Shown here: one piece after another, positions 11,063 through 20,492 of the stretch
How positions within the stretch are numbered: position 1 is the stretch's first letter
How the letters are laid out: each line of letters begins with the position of its first letter
From: CAVOGJ01 sp963695405
Lineage (GTDB): Bacteria > Planctomycetota > Planctomycetia > Pirellulales > Pirellulaceae
NCBI GenBank assembly: GCA_963695405.1
Contig: CAVOGJ010000015.1
Span: 1 to 64,000 of the forward strand
Direction: 5' to 3'
Length of the DNA stretch: 64,000 nucleotides
Position numbers and translations under genes: made by a program
The notes under the pieces: model-generated
Databases searched by the model: none
Told to the model about the DNA's origin: nothing
What the model saw: the letters and a program-made list of their open reading frames with translations, nothing else

Positions 11063-12500
11063 TTACGACCTGGCGGGCCGTCGCGGCTTGTAGATTTCCG
11101 TTGCCGTGCCCAAAAAGACCTCGCCCGCATTCATCAGCGTCTCACTCAGGGTGGGGTGCGCGTGGATCGTATCAGTAATATCCCGCACTTCGCATCCCAT
11201 TTCGATGGCCAAGGCGGCTTCCGCGATCAACTCGCCAGCCCCCGCGCCGCAAATACCGCAGCCAATGACCCGCTCCGATTCCGGATCGACCAGCCATTTG
11301 GTGATGCCTTCGGTCCGCCCCAGGGCCTGGGCCCGTCCACTGGCGGCCCACGGATAGAGTGCCACCTGATACGGCCGCCCCTCTTTTTTCGCTTGTTCCT
11401 CGGTGTAGCCGGCCCAGGCGACTTCCGGGTCGGTAAACACAACGGCCGGGATCGCCGCCGGAGCAAATTCCGCGGTGTGCCCCAATAACGTCTCGACCGC
11501 GACCCGCCCCTGGTGCGTCGCTTTGTGGGCCAACATGGGCTCACCCGCGACATCGCCAATCGCCAAGATGTGGGGATCGGCCGTTCGTTGCTGCGTGTCC
11601 ACGACGGCAAAGCCACGTGCGTCGACGGCCACCTGGGTTTTCTCCAGCCCGATGCCGCGACTGGCTGGACGTCGTCCCACCGACACGAGCACCCGATCAT
11701 ACAGTTCAACGCCGTACTTGCCGGGGCCCTCGAACGCGACCTCCACCTTGTCCCCGCGGTCGCCGAGCGAGCCGACCTTGGTATTCAAGAAAATGCGATC
11801 ACCCACCAGCCGCGCCATGTGCTTTGCCAGCGGCTTCACGAGGTCCCGATCGGCACCGGGCAATAGTCCGTCCGTGAGTTCGACGATGCTCACCTTCGAC
11901 CCCAGACGGGCGTATACGGAACCCATCTCGAGTCCGATATAACCGCCGCCGATGACCAGCAACGTGCCCGGGACATCCTGCAGCTCCAGGGCCGACGTCG
12001 AATCCATCACCCGCTCCGACTCGATGCGCCATGGAGGGTGGCATCGCGGGCATGCTTCCGGTGGCCAGAATGCAATGATCGAACGAGAGCCGTCCGCCAC
12101 TGGGAATCGAATCGCTGTCACCTTCCAGAACCAGCGAAGTGGAACTTTCGAACATACCCCGTGCTTGAATCACCTGCACGTTGCGTCGCTTTGCCAATTG
12201 AGCGAGACCGCCGGAGAGCGTGTCGATGACCTGATTCTTCCGCGCCCGCAACCGATCCAGCTCGATCGAAGGCGAACCGTCGTAGCTCACTCCCCAGTCT
12301 TCACGCAGCTCGTCGACTTCGCTAATCACGCGAGCCACATGCAGCAGGGCTTTCGAGGGAATACAGCCGCGCAGGAGGCATGTGCCTCCCAGCCGAGGCT
12401 CTGCCTCGACGAGGGTCACATCGAGCCCCTCGTCGGCGGCGAGGAACGCCGCCGCATAGCCTCCAGGGCCTCCCCCCAATACCACCAAGGGCGCGTGCAT
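11063..12500 (-). CDS. lpdA: Dihydrolipoamide dehydrogenase, E3 (one frameshift)
   Basis: E3 reoxidises dihydrolipoyl groups of pyruvate dehydrogenase with FAD and NAD. The N-terminal FAD-binding GGGPGGYAAA is followed by the redox disulfide motif GGTCLLRGCIPSKAL (two Cys four residues apart). Next comes the NAD fold GGGYIGLEMGSVYARLG, then the second FAD motif ILAIGDVAGEPMLAHKA, and the catalytic His-Glu dyad in HAHPTLSE. The length of about 478 residues matches the family. ATG 12500 starts the conserved region. One extra C near 12035 breaks the frame; removing it gives MAIESERVMDST. The gene begins 16 bp after the rpsD stop, so it may be cotranscribed with it. A 297-bp gap separates it from aceE, so aceE may also have its own promoter. 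Confidence 0.93.
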
Positions 12501-12516
12501 GCCAACCGCCGCCGAG

Positions 12517-13125
12517 CTAACGTGACAGGAATTCGACGACGATGTTCGCATCGACCGGCAGGCTGATATCGCTAGGACCGGGCAGCCCCTGCACCGTGGC
12601 TCGCAACGTCTCTGCGTCGAAATTGACCCAATCGAGCGATTCGCCGGCCGCTTCTTCCGCCAGACTGCGATACATGGTCTGCAGGTTGGCTCGAGGCCGC
12701 ACGGTAATCACATCGCCAGCGCGGAGCATGTAGGACGGCTTGTTCACCGTAACGCCATTCACCTGGAAATGGCCATGCACGATGCCTTGCCGGGCCTGCG
12801 GTCGAGTCTTGGTGAATCCCGCCCGACGCACCACGTTGTCCAACCGACGCTCCAGCGCGGTCAGCAACAACTGGCCCGTGTTTCCAGCCGTGCGGCCGGC
12901 CTTGGAAAAGTACCGTCGCAGCTGTCGCTCGCCGAGACCGTAATAGTGTTTGATCTTCTGCTTTTCCATCAACGCCAACCCGTAGTTCGACGGTCGGCGT
13001 CCGCGGACATGCATGCCCGGCGGATGGTCACGACGCTCCAGGGCGCGTCCGGCACCCGCGTCCTCGTAAATCAGCGCTCCCAACCGACGGTTGATCCGCG
13101 CTTTCGGTCCCGTATAACGACCCAT
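12517..13125 (-). CDS. rpsD: 30S ribosomal protein S4
   Basis: S4 nucleates assembly of the 30S body by binding 16S rRNA. The start MGRYTGPKAR, the central KIKHYYGLGERQLRRYF, the S4 RNA-binding signature LERRLDNVVRRAGF and the HGHFQVNG stretch are all clear. The length of 202 residues is typical. The N-terminal zinc-binding cysteines of some S4 proteins are absent. ATG 13125 is supported by AGGAG 9 bases upstream; an in-frame TTG six bases earlier is unlikely. The gene is uninterrupted, unlike several neighbours. It stands apart from the usual ribosomal-protein operon, with lpdA immediately downstream. Confidence 0.97.
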   Translation of the reverse strand: MGRYTGPKARINRRLGALIYEDAGAGRALERRDHPPGMHVRGRRPSNYGLALMEKQKIKHYYGLGERQLRRYFSKAGRTAGNTGQLLLTALERRLDNVVRRAGFTKTRPQARQGIVHGHFQVNGVTVNKPSYMLRAGDVITVRPRANLQTMYRSLAEEAAGESLDWVNFDAETLRATVQGLPGPSDISLPVDANIVVEFLSR

Positions 13126-13388
13126 AAACAATCACTCCTGAATGTTGCGTCTGCGCGATAACGCGGCTTGGAAATTCTTCGCGGGGAAGATCCTGCGGTG
13201 GCCCTGGCCTACCAACACCGCACCTCGGGAGGCACGGCTATCTTCCGTTTCACGTCCGCCGAATCAGGTGAAACCCATAAGTTGCCACATCGAACGAGGT
13301 TTCACAAGGGGGAAGAAGTCGCGAAAAGCCCGGTACCCCGCCGAAAACGGCTCCTCCGGCCCGGCGCTCCCGCGCGGCTCGCCACAAA

Positions 13389-14017
13389 TCAGGCCAATCC
13401 CTGCTTTACCGCCCAGACAGCGACCTGGGTGCGATCGGTCGCATCCAGCTTGCGGAGAATGTTCTGGACGTGCTCTTTCACCGTTTCCACGCTGATTTCG
13501 AGCGACTGACCGATCTCTTTGTTGCTCAGGCCCAGCCCCAGATGCCGCAGGACCTGCAACTCGCGTTTGGTGAGTGGAATCCCACTCTCGGATTTTTGCC
13601 GTCTCTCCATGGCGGCCCGCACCGGCATGATCACACTGTCATCGGCTGGCATGTCGCCCCGAACGGCACGCTCGATGGCCGCGATGATTTTGTTGCGGGG
13701 CGATCCTTTCAAGACATAATCGCTGGCGCCTAACGCCAGCGAGCGGGCGATATAGGTCGGGTTATCGTAGGTTGACAACATGACGACCGCCGTCGACGGC
13801 GCCTCTGTGGCAAGCGTTCCAACGCCGATAACCCATCCACCTCCAACATGCGGATATCCATCAGTACCACGTGGGGATGAAGTTCTCGCGTGCGTTCCAG
13901 TGCCTCCTCACCAGAAGCCGCTTCGCCGACCACCTCAATCCCCGATCCAATGAGAAGAGCCACCAGTCCCGAACGCACGACCTCGTGGTCATCCGCAATC
14001 AATAGTCGAATCGTCAT
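13389..14017 (-). CDS. NarL/FixJ-type response regulator with LuxR HTH (one frameshift)
   Basis: The receiver domain starts MTIRLLIADDHEVVRSG. It has the acidic pair DD at residues 8-9, the phosphoacceptor Asp in VVLMDIRM and the conserved Lys in YVLKGS. The C-terminal LuxR-type helix-turn-helix reads LTKRELQVLRHLGLGLSNKE and then ISVETVKEHVQNILRKL. The protein should bind DNA when phosphorylated. The frame breaks near 13800; restoring one C gives LERLATEAPSTAVVMLSTYD. No histidine kinase is adjacent, and the nearest is the hybrid kinase at 59 kb, so the partner is unknown. It is divergent from the NtrC-type gene, with about 440 bp between them. Confidence 0.9.
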
Positions 14018-14457
14018 CTCGTTCAAACACTCCGCCAGGGATATTCCGGATTCAAGTCCGCAGCCCGATAGTAACCCGGATTCTTGGGGTTGCAAACGAA
14101 AGACCGGTAGCGACGGAGGAATCGCCACCACCACACCTGCCATCCCCGTGGGGCAGGAGGTCAGCGGGAGGGCAAATCGACTGGCGCGGGACGACGCGCC
14201 CCAGCGGCCCCGCCCAAAATGCCGCCTCAGGCCCCCAATCGCGGGGATTTTACCGGTCGCAGGGGACGGGTGGGGGACCGGTAGACTTTTCCTCAGCGAC
14301 AGGTGCTGCAAAATCGCCGCGCGTTGACTCTCCTCACCGCGTGACGTAGATACCTTCCGTCAGACCGCACGATCGACCGCGACACGCTCGCGGATCATCC
14401 GTGCTCCACCCACAGTCCATTCGCGGATCAAAACAGGCCGGAGTAGCCAGCACCACC
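14018..14457. other. Divergent intergenic region between two regulators
   Basis: This stretch of about 440 bp separates the NarL-type gene (minus) from the NtrC-type gene (plus) and must hold both promoters. It is G/C-rich with runs such as GGGGACGGGTGGGGGACC near 14260. The frame of the plus-strand gene is open back to GTG 14401. I recognise no promoter hexamers, operator or RNA gene here. Confidence 0.5.
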
Positions 14458-15864
14458 ATGATCGACAACGGGAAAAAACACGGTTCCATCCTTCTGGTCG
14501 ATGACGATCGGCATCTCCTTGAATCCATGTCGGATTGGCTGCGAGACCAGGGATACGACATCGCCACCGCCTCCTCGAAGCAAGCCGCATTCGACGAATT
14601 GCGGCGACGAGCGTTCGACCTGGCGATCGCGGACGTCCGGCTTCAGGACGGCGACGGGTTTGAGGTGCTTCGCCACTGCAACGACAAATATCCACTGACG
14701 ACGGTGGTACTGATCACCGGGTATGGCACGGTCGAGACCGGTATCGAGGCCCTCCGCGCGGGGGCTTTCGAGCTGTTGACCAAGCCGCTGATCGACCAGG
14801 AACTCGACATGGCGATTCAGAGGGCGCTGTCGCAACGAGAGGTGGTTGAGGAAAACAAAAAGCTCAAAGCCCAACTCGATTTTCGCTTCGGCACCGATAA
14901 CATTATCGGCAGCGACCATCGCATGCAGCGGATGTTCGAGATGATTGACAGCGTGGCCGACACGCGAGCCACCATCCTTGTGACGGGCGAGAGCGGTACC
15001 GGCAAGTCGCTCATTGCCCGCGCCATTCATCGTCGCAGCGGCCGTCACGATCACCCTTTCGTAGAAGTCGCTTGCGGAGCACTGCCCGAGACCCTGCTGG
15101 AAAGCGAGCTATTCGGTCATGTCAAAGGCGCCTTTACCGGTGCATCGTGCGACAAGATGGGAAAATTCAAACAAGCCGATGGGGGCACCATCTTTCTCGA
15201 TGAAATCGCCACGGCTCCGCTAAGCATGCAAGTCAAACTCCTACGTGTCCTGCAGGACCTCGAATTTGAGCAGGTGGGCGGTACCAAAACGTTCCGCGTC
15301 GACACGCGGGTCGTCTGCGCGACCAATGAAAACCTGCAAAATGCCGTCAGCGACGGTCGCTTTCGACAGGACCTGTATTTTCGCATCAACGTGATCAATT
15401 TTGAGATTCCGCCACTCCGCGAACGCGTCTCGGATATTCCCCTGCTGGCTCGGCACTTCCTGGCTCAAGTCAGCGAAGAAGCGGGCAAAACCGTCGTCGA
15501 TTTTACCCCTGGCGCTGTCGAGATCCTGCAACGCTATCGTTGGCCCGGAAACGTCCGTGAACTGCAGAATGTTGTGGAGCGAGCCGTGCTGCTGGGACGG
15601 AACGAGGTCGTGGCGGAGGACGACCTGCCGCGTGAACTGACCGTCGGCGTCCCACTCCAATTGCCTCGTCCCGCGGGTACCACATTGAAGGAAGCGCTGG
15701 AGGGCCCGGAGCGCGCCATCATCCTGGAAGTGCTCGAATCCAATCAATGGAACCGCAACGCCACGGCCGACACACTCGGCATCAACCGGACCACGCTCTA
15801 TAAAAAAATGAAGCGATTGGGGTTGGAGGAACCTCGCGGTTCTGCCGCCCATTCTTCCTTCTAG
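14458..15864 (+). CDS. NtrC-family sigma-54 activator: REC, AAA+, Fis-type HTH
   Basis: A receiver domain (SILLVDDDRHLLES; phosphoacceptor Asp in LAIADVRLQDGDG; Lys in LTKPL) is followed by a sigma-54 interaction AAA+ module. That module has Walker A GESGTGKS, the sigma-54 contact loop GAFTGA, a Walker B-like TIFLDEIATAP, and the C-terminal sensor PGNVRELQNVVERAVLL. A Fis-type HTH ends the protein (NATADTLGINRTTLYKKMKRLG). It should remodel sigma-54 RNA polymerase when phosphorylated. ATG 14458 gives an N-terminus directly before the receiver domain; GTG 14401 would add 19 unconserved residues. No kinase or sigma-54-dependent target is adjacent. Confidence 0.94.
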   Translation: MIDNGKKHGSILLVDDDRHLLESMSDWLRDQGYDIATASSKQAAFDELRRRAFDLAIADVRLQDGDGFEVLRHCNDKYPLTTVVLITGYGTVETGIEALRAGAFELLTKPLIDQELDMAIQRALSQREVVEENKKLKAQLDFRFGTDNIIGSDHRMQRMFEMIDSVADTRATILVTGESGTGKSLIARAIHRRSGRHDHPFVEVACGALPETLLESELFGHVKGAFTGASCDKMGKFKQADGGTIFLDEIATAPLSMQVKLLRVLQDLEFEQVGGTKTFRVDTRVVCATNENLQNAVSDGRFRQDLYFRINVINFEIPPLRERVSDIPLLARHFLAQVSEEAGKTVVDFTPGAVEILQRYRWPGNVRELQNVVERAVLLGRNEVVAEDDLPRELTVGVPLQLPRPAGTTLKEALEGPERAIILEVLESNQWNRNATADTLGINRTTLYKKMKRLGLEEPRGSAAHSSF

Positions 15865-16186
15865 ACGGGGGGCTCTGGCCGCCACGTCGGCTTTCGCCCC
15901 TACCGACGACCTGGGATCGCTGGGCAGCCGCTCCCTGACCGCCAACATCGTCGCCCGCCCGCGCACGAAACGGATCGGGCGCGGTTGCGGCCCGTCCATG
16001 GGAACGGTTTCTCGCCGGGCAGCCGTACGGTATAAACCAGGTCGGCCCCGCCATACGTCGGTTTGCCGACCCACACGGCCTCCGGGAACCCTCACGTCGG
16101 CCAGAGCGGCTAAATCCTCCCCGCCGGTCGTTCGTATTGCAAGCGGCTGCCCCCTTGATCGCCATTCCACCCGCGTACGACCACTA
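15865..16186. other. Intergenic region upstream of hemL, nothing recognised
   Basis: This is about 320 bp of GC-rich sequence between the NtrC-type stop and hemL. The hemL frame is open across much of it, but the translation is not conserved in character. No terminator hairpin with a T tract, no promoter pair and no RNA gene was evident. Confidence 0.4.
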
Positions 16187-17476
<1,290 letters not shown>

Positions 17477-17549
17477 TTGTCGCCCGGACGCTCCGCGGCC
17501 GGGGTCCCAGGTCACGCCCACACCCAGCCCCAACACCCGCGGTACCGGC

Positions 17550-18233
17550 TCATCCCCGTTCTCCTTGCTCACGCTTTTCCTCGGCAGCGCTCTTGCGAAA
17601 GTACATTGGCCCGAGTGTCCACAGATCATCAAACCGCCCTTCCTGAATTCGCTCCCCTGCCAGCCGCCCCACCGTCTCCACCTCCAAGCGGTCACGGACA
17701 GGGCTGGCCACCGTCACACCGGCTGGCAATGAAGCAATTTTCGCCACCGCCGGGCCACAGACCAGCGTCCCGCGGGTGAGTGTCTCCCGCCATTGCTGCT
17801 CACTCAGCAGCCTCGATGGTGCCAGCGGGCGAGGTTCCGCGTCCGCTGTCGCGGCAAAGCTCCCCACCAGCAGCTCTTTCCGCTGAGCGTCGAAGATCAC
17901 GTCTAATCGTTCGTACCGCAGCCTCACCTGGCTGGCATAGGCGGTCAACGCATCAATCGACACGACGCGGGCCCCCACGGCATAGGCGAACAGCTTGGCC
18001 GCCGTGACACCCACGCGCAGCCCTGTAAACGACCCGGGCCCCACGACGACCGCAACGGCGTCGACCGCCTTGGGGGCCAAGTCGGCTTGCTGCAGCAGCC
18101 TACCGACCAGTGGGATCAACTCGGCTGCCGTGCGCTGCCCGCTGACCAGAGAGCCTTGCGCCAGGCACCGATCCGCGCGGAATATCCCGGCAGCGGCAAG
18201 CATTCCGGAGGTTTCGAGGGCTAGAATGATCAT
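17550..18233 (-). CDS. tsaB: tRNA threonylcarbamoyladenosine biosynthesis protein TsaB
   Basis: TsaB is the partner that stabilises TsaD in making the t6A modification of tRNAs reading ANN codons. The ASKHA-fold start MIILALETSG and the family motif GPGSFTGLRVG are present, followed by SIDALTAYA. The length of 227 residues agrees with TsaB and is far shorter than TsaD. ATG 18233 was chosen because the motif MIILALETS is the canonical N-terminus; the frame extends upstream without similarity. It is divergent from the metallophosphoesterase gene at 18479, with about 245 bp between them. Confidence 0.93.
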   Translation of the reverse strand: MIILALETSGMLAAAGIFRADRCLAQGSLVSGQRTAAELIPLVGRLLQQADLAPKAVDAVAVVVGPGSFTGLRVGVTAAKLFAYAVGARVVSIDALTAYASQVRLRYERLDVIFDAQRKELLVGSFAATADAEPRPLAPSRLLSEQQWRETLTRGTLVCGPAVAKIASLPAGVTVASPVRDRLEVETVGRLAGERIQEGRFDDLWTLGPMYFRKSAAEEKREQGERG

Positions 18234-18478
18234 GGGCCTCGGTAGACCCCAGCGGGGCCCCTCGGGGGACGTAGAGCGACGACCCACGCGCGAGGACGTG
18301 GCTGACTTCATCTCGGTTGAGGGCGGTTTCAGGTTATTATGGTGATTCTGGGGCACGTCGCCCAGTCGCGGAGGGGAATTGCCGAAATTCGCTCGGAACG
18401 TTTACACTTAGCCGCTTGCACGCGCGGCGTGAGCGTCATGCGAGAGGGTACGGGCCGAGGTAAGATTCGAGGCGTTAC

Positions 18479-19228
18479 ATGCGGCGAGCACTCATCAGCG
18501 ACGTTCACGGAAATCTGGAGGCCTTGCGTGCGGTCCTCGCGGACATCGAGGAACAGGAGATTCAGGAAGTCTATTGCCTCGGGGACGTCATTGGTTATGG
18601 CCCCAATCCCTGCGAGTGCCTCGATCTCGTCATGGAGCTGGACGTCTGCATTTTGGGCAATCACGATCAGGCCTCGATGTTCGACCCCGACGGCTTTAAT
18701 CCGATTGCCCTGCGAGCCATCTATTGGACTCGAGAAAAGCTTGACGAAAGCCCCGGGAACTCGGCGGTGGTCAACCGCCGCTGGGACTTCTTAGGTGAGT
18801 TGCCGCGCTTTAAGGATGAAGGCAAGTACAAATTCGTCCATGGTTCGCCGCGGGACCCGACGAACGAGTACGTCTTTCCGGAAAACGCCTACGACGAACG
18901 GAAGATGTCCAACCTGTTCCGTCGCGTCGAGCAATTTTGCTTTCAGGGGCACACCCATATTCCGGGCGTCTTCACCGAGGCGGGTGAGTTTATCAGCCCC
19001 GAGGATTGTGGTTATTCCTACGGTCTGGGCAGTGGGAAGCTGATGATCAATGTCGGCTCGGTGGGACAACCGCGAGATAGTGATCCGCGGGCTTGCTATG
19101 CCATCCTCAGCGACGCGCAAGTCGATTTTCGCCGTATCGAATACCCGCTCGACATCACGATTTCAAAAATCTATCAGGTCCCCCAATTGGACAACATGTT
19201 GGGAGATCGACTGCGGGGAGGCCGCTAG
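18479..19228 (+). CDS. Calcineurin-like metallophosphoesterase, copy 1
   Basis: This intact 249-residue single-domain phosphoesterase starts at its metal site: ISDVHGN, then GDVIGYGPNP, LGNHDQA, FVHGSPRD and FQGHTHIPG. These are the five dimetal motifs of the YfcE/MJ0936-like group, which act on phosphodiesters or phosphoproteins; the substrate cannot be read from sequence. No signal peptide or membrane segment is seen, so it should be cytoplasmic. The gene at 19633 is a paralog with the same motif order and a shared C-terminal VGSVGQPRD region, so the pair arose by tandem duplication. Confidence 0.92.
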   Translation: MRRALISDVHGNLEALRAVLADIEEQEIQEVYCLGDVIGYGPNPCECLDLVMELDVCILGNHDQASMFDPDGFNPIALRAIYWTREKLDESPGNSAVVNRRWDFLGELPRFKDEGKYKFVHGSPRDPTNEYVFPENAYDERKMSNLFRRVEQFCFQGHTHIPGVFTEAGEFISPEDCGYSYGLGSGKLMINVGSVGQPRDSDPRACYAILSDAQVDFRRIEYPLDITISKIYQVPQLDNMLGDRLRGGR

Positions 19229-19632
19229 GCGAGACAGCTTGCCGTGGTCCGGTAGCGCGAGATGCCTGGCCTGGGAGCCCACGGGACCGTGCTTCCCACC
19301 GCCACGTCACCAGATCGGCTTGACCGTTTCCCCGGCAATTCGTAGACTTCCCTGCTTGACCTGGACCAGCGTCTGGTCCAGGCACGCCGATTCGCTGATC
19401 ATGGGCGGTGGCACCGGTCGCGGCCTTCTGACGGCAGCACCTGGGTCGGTTTGCTTGCCGCGAGTCCCCTGGGCAAAAAGGGCTGGGCACGACGTCGCTG
19501 GCGGTCGTTCCAGTACCCGACGTCCGTTCCACCTCCGGTCACGCGCCGGCCGTTTGTCCGATCGTTCATCATTCGCCGTCGTTCTTGGGGGCCGAGCCAA
19601 TCGACTGCCCCGAACATCAAAAAGGCCACCCC
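19229..19632. other. Gap between the paralogous phosphoesterases, nothing recognised
   Basis: This stretch of about 400 bp separates the two tandem paralogs. The frame of copy 2 is open only a short way upstream of its GTG start. I saw no remnant of a third copy, no hairpin terminator and no RNA gene. Its length suggests that the second copy has its own promoter. Confidence 0.4.
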
Positions 19633-20406
19633 GTGAAGCGGGCCATTATCAGCGATATCCACAGCAACCTGGACGCGCTGCATGCCGTCCTGGCGGATAT
19701 TAAGTCGCAGCAGGTCGACGAGATTTATTGCCTGGGCGACGTGATCGGATATGGTCCTCAGCCACGCGAATGTATCGACCTGGTGATGGGTATGGATCGG
19801 TGCCTGCTGGGCAATCACGATCAGGGAGCGCTGTTCGATCCCGAAGGATTCAGCAGCGGCGCCGAGAAAGCCATCTTCTGGACCCGTCAGCAGCTGGAAG
19901 TCCCGATCGATCCCGTGCAACCAGAGAACGAGTCGTTGCGGGAAACCCAGCAAAAACGCTGGAACTTCCTTTGCGAGCTGCCGCGCACCATTCGCAATGG
20001 CGACTTCCTCTTTGTTCACGGGTCTGCCCGCAGCCCCCTCTCGGAGTACGTTTTTCCCGAGGATATTTATAACAAGCGAAAACTCGACAAAATCTTCGGC
20101 ATGATCCCCAAATACTGTTTTCAAGGTCACACCCATGTTCCGGGAGTATTCACCGAGTCGGGCACATTTCTCCGGCCCGACGAGCTGTCTGCCGGCTACC
20201 GGCTGGGCGACCAAAAAGTCATGATTAATGTGGGCAGCGTCGGGCAGCCCCGCGATGGGGATCCGAGATCCTGCTACGTTATCGTGGATGAGGGGACCGT
20301 CTATTTTCGTCGCGTCGAATATCCAGTGGCGGTGACCGTCGCCAAAATTCATGCGATTGCGGATCTCGATACCTTTCTGGGTGACCGACTTCTCGAAGGC
20401 CGCTGA
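19633..20406 (+). CDS. Calcineurin-like metallophosphoesterase, copy 2
   Basis: This paralog of the gene at 18479 has 257 residues. It keeps ISDIHSN, GDVIGYGPQP, LGNHDQG, FVHGSARSP, FQGHTHVPG and NVGSVGQPRDGDP. It differs by a short insertion after the WTRQQL region (VPIDPVQPENESLRE). GTG 19633 is chosen because VKRAIISDIHS aligns with the start of copy 1 and AAAGG lies just upstream. All metal ligands are retained, so both copies look catalytically competent. The two have diverged clearly at the amino-acid level, so the duplication is not recent. It lies 86 bp upstream of yidC in the same direction. Confidence 0.92.
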   Translation: MKRAIISDIHSNLDALHAVLADIKSQQVDEIYCLGDVIGYGPQPRECIDLVMGMDRCLLGNHDQGALFDPEGFSSGAEKAIFWTRQQLEVPIDPVQPENESLRETQQKRWNFLCELPRTIRNGDFLFVHGSARSPLSEYVFPEDIYNKRKLDKIFGMIPKYCFQGHTHVPGVFTESGTFLRPDELSAGYRLGDQKVMINVGSVGQPRDGDPRSCYVIVDEGTVYFRRVEYPVAVTVAKIHAIADLDTFLGDRLLEGR

Positions 20407-20492
20407 GCGGACTGCGAGAACAGCAAGAACCACACGACACCAATCAACGCGTCGCGTCGTCCCAGCGATGGACGCGGCAGGAAGAATCCCAC

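Noticed and set aside
13389..15864. Two-component system formed by the NarL-type and NtrC-type regulators
   Set aside because: Both are response regulators, they are divergent, and no histidine kinase lies between or beside them.
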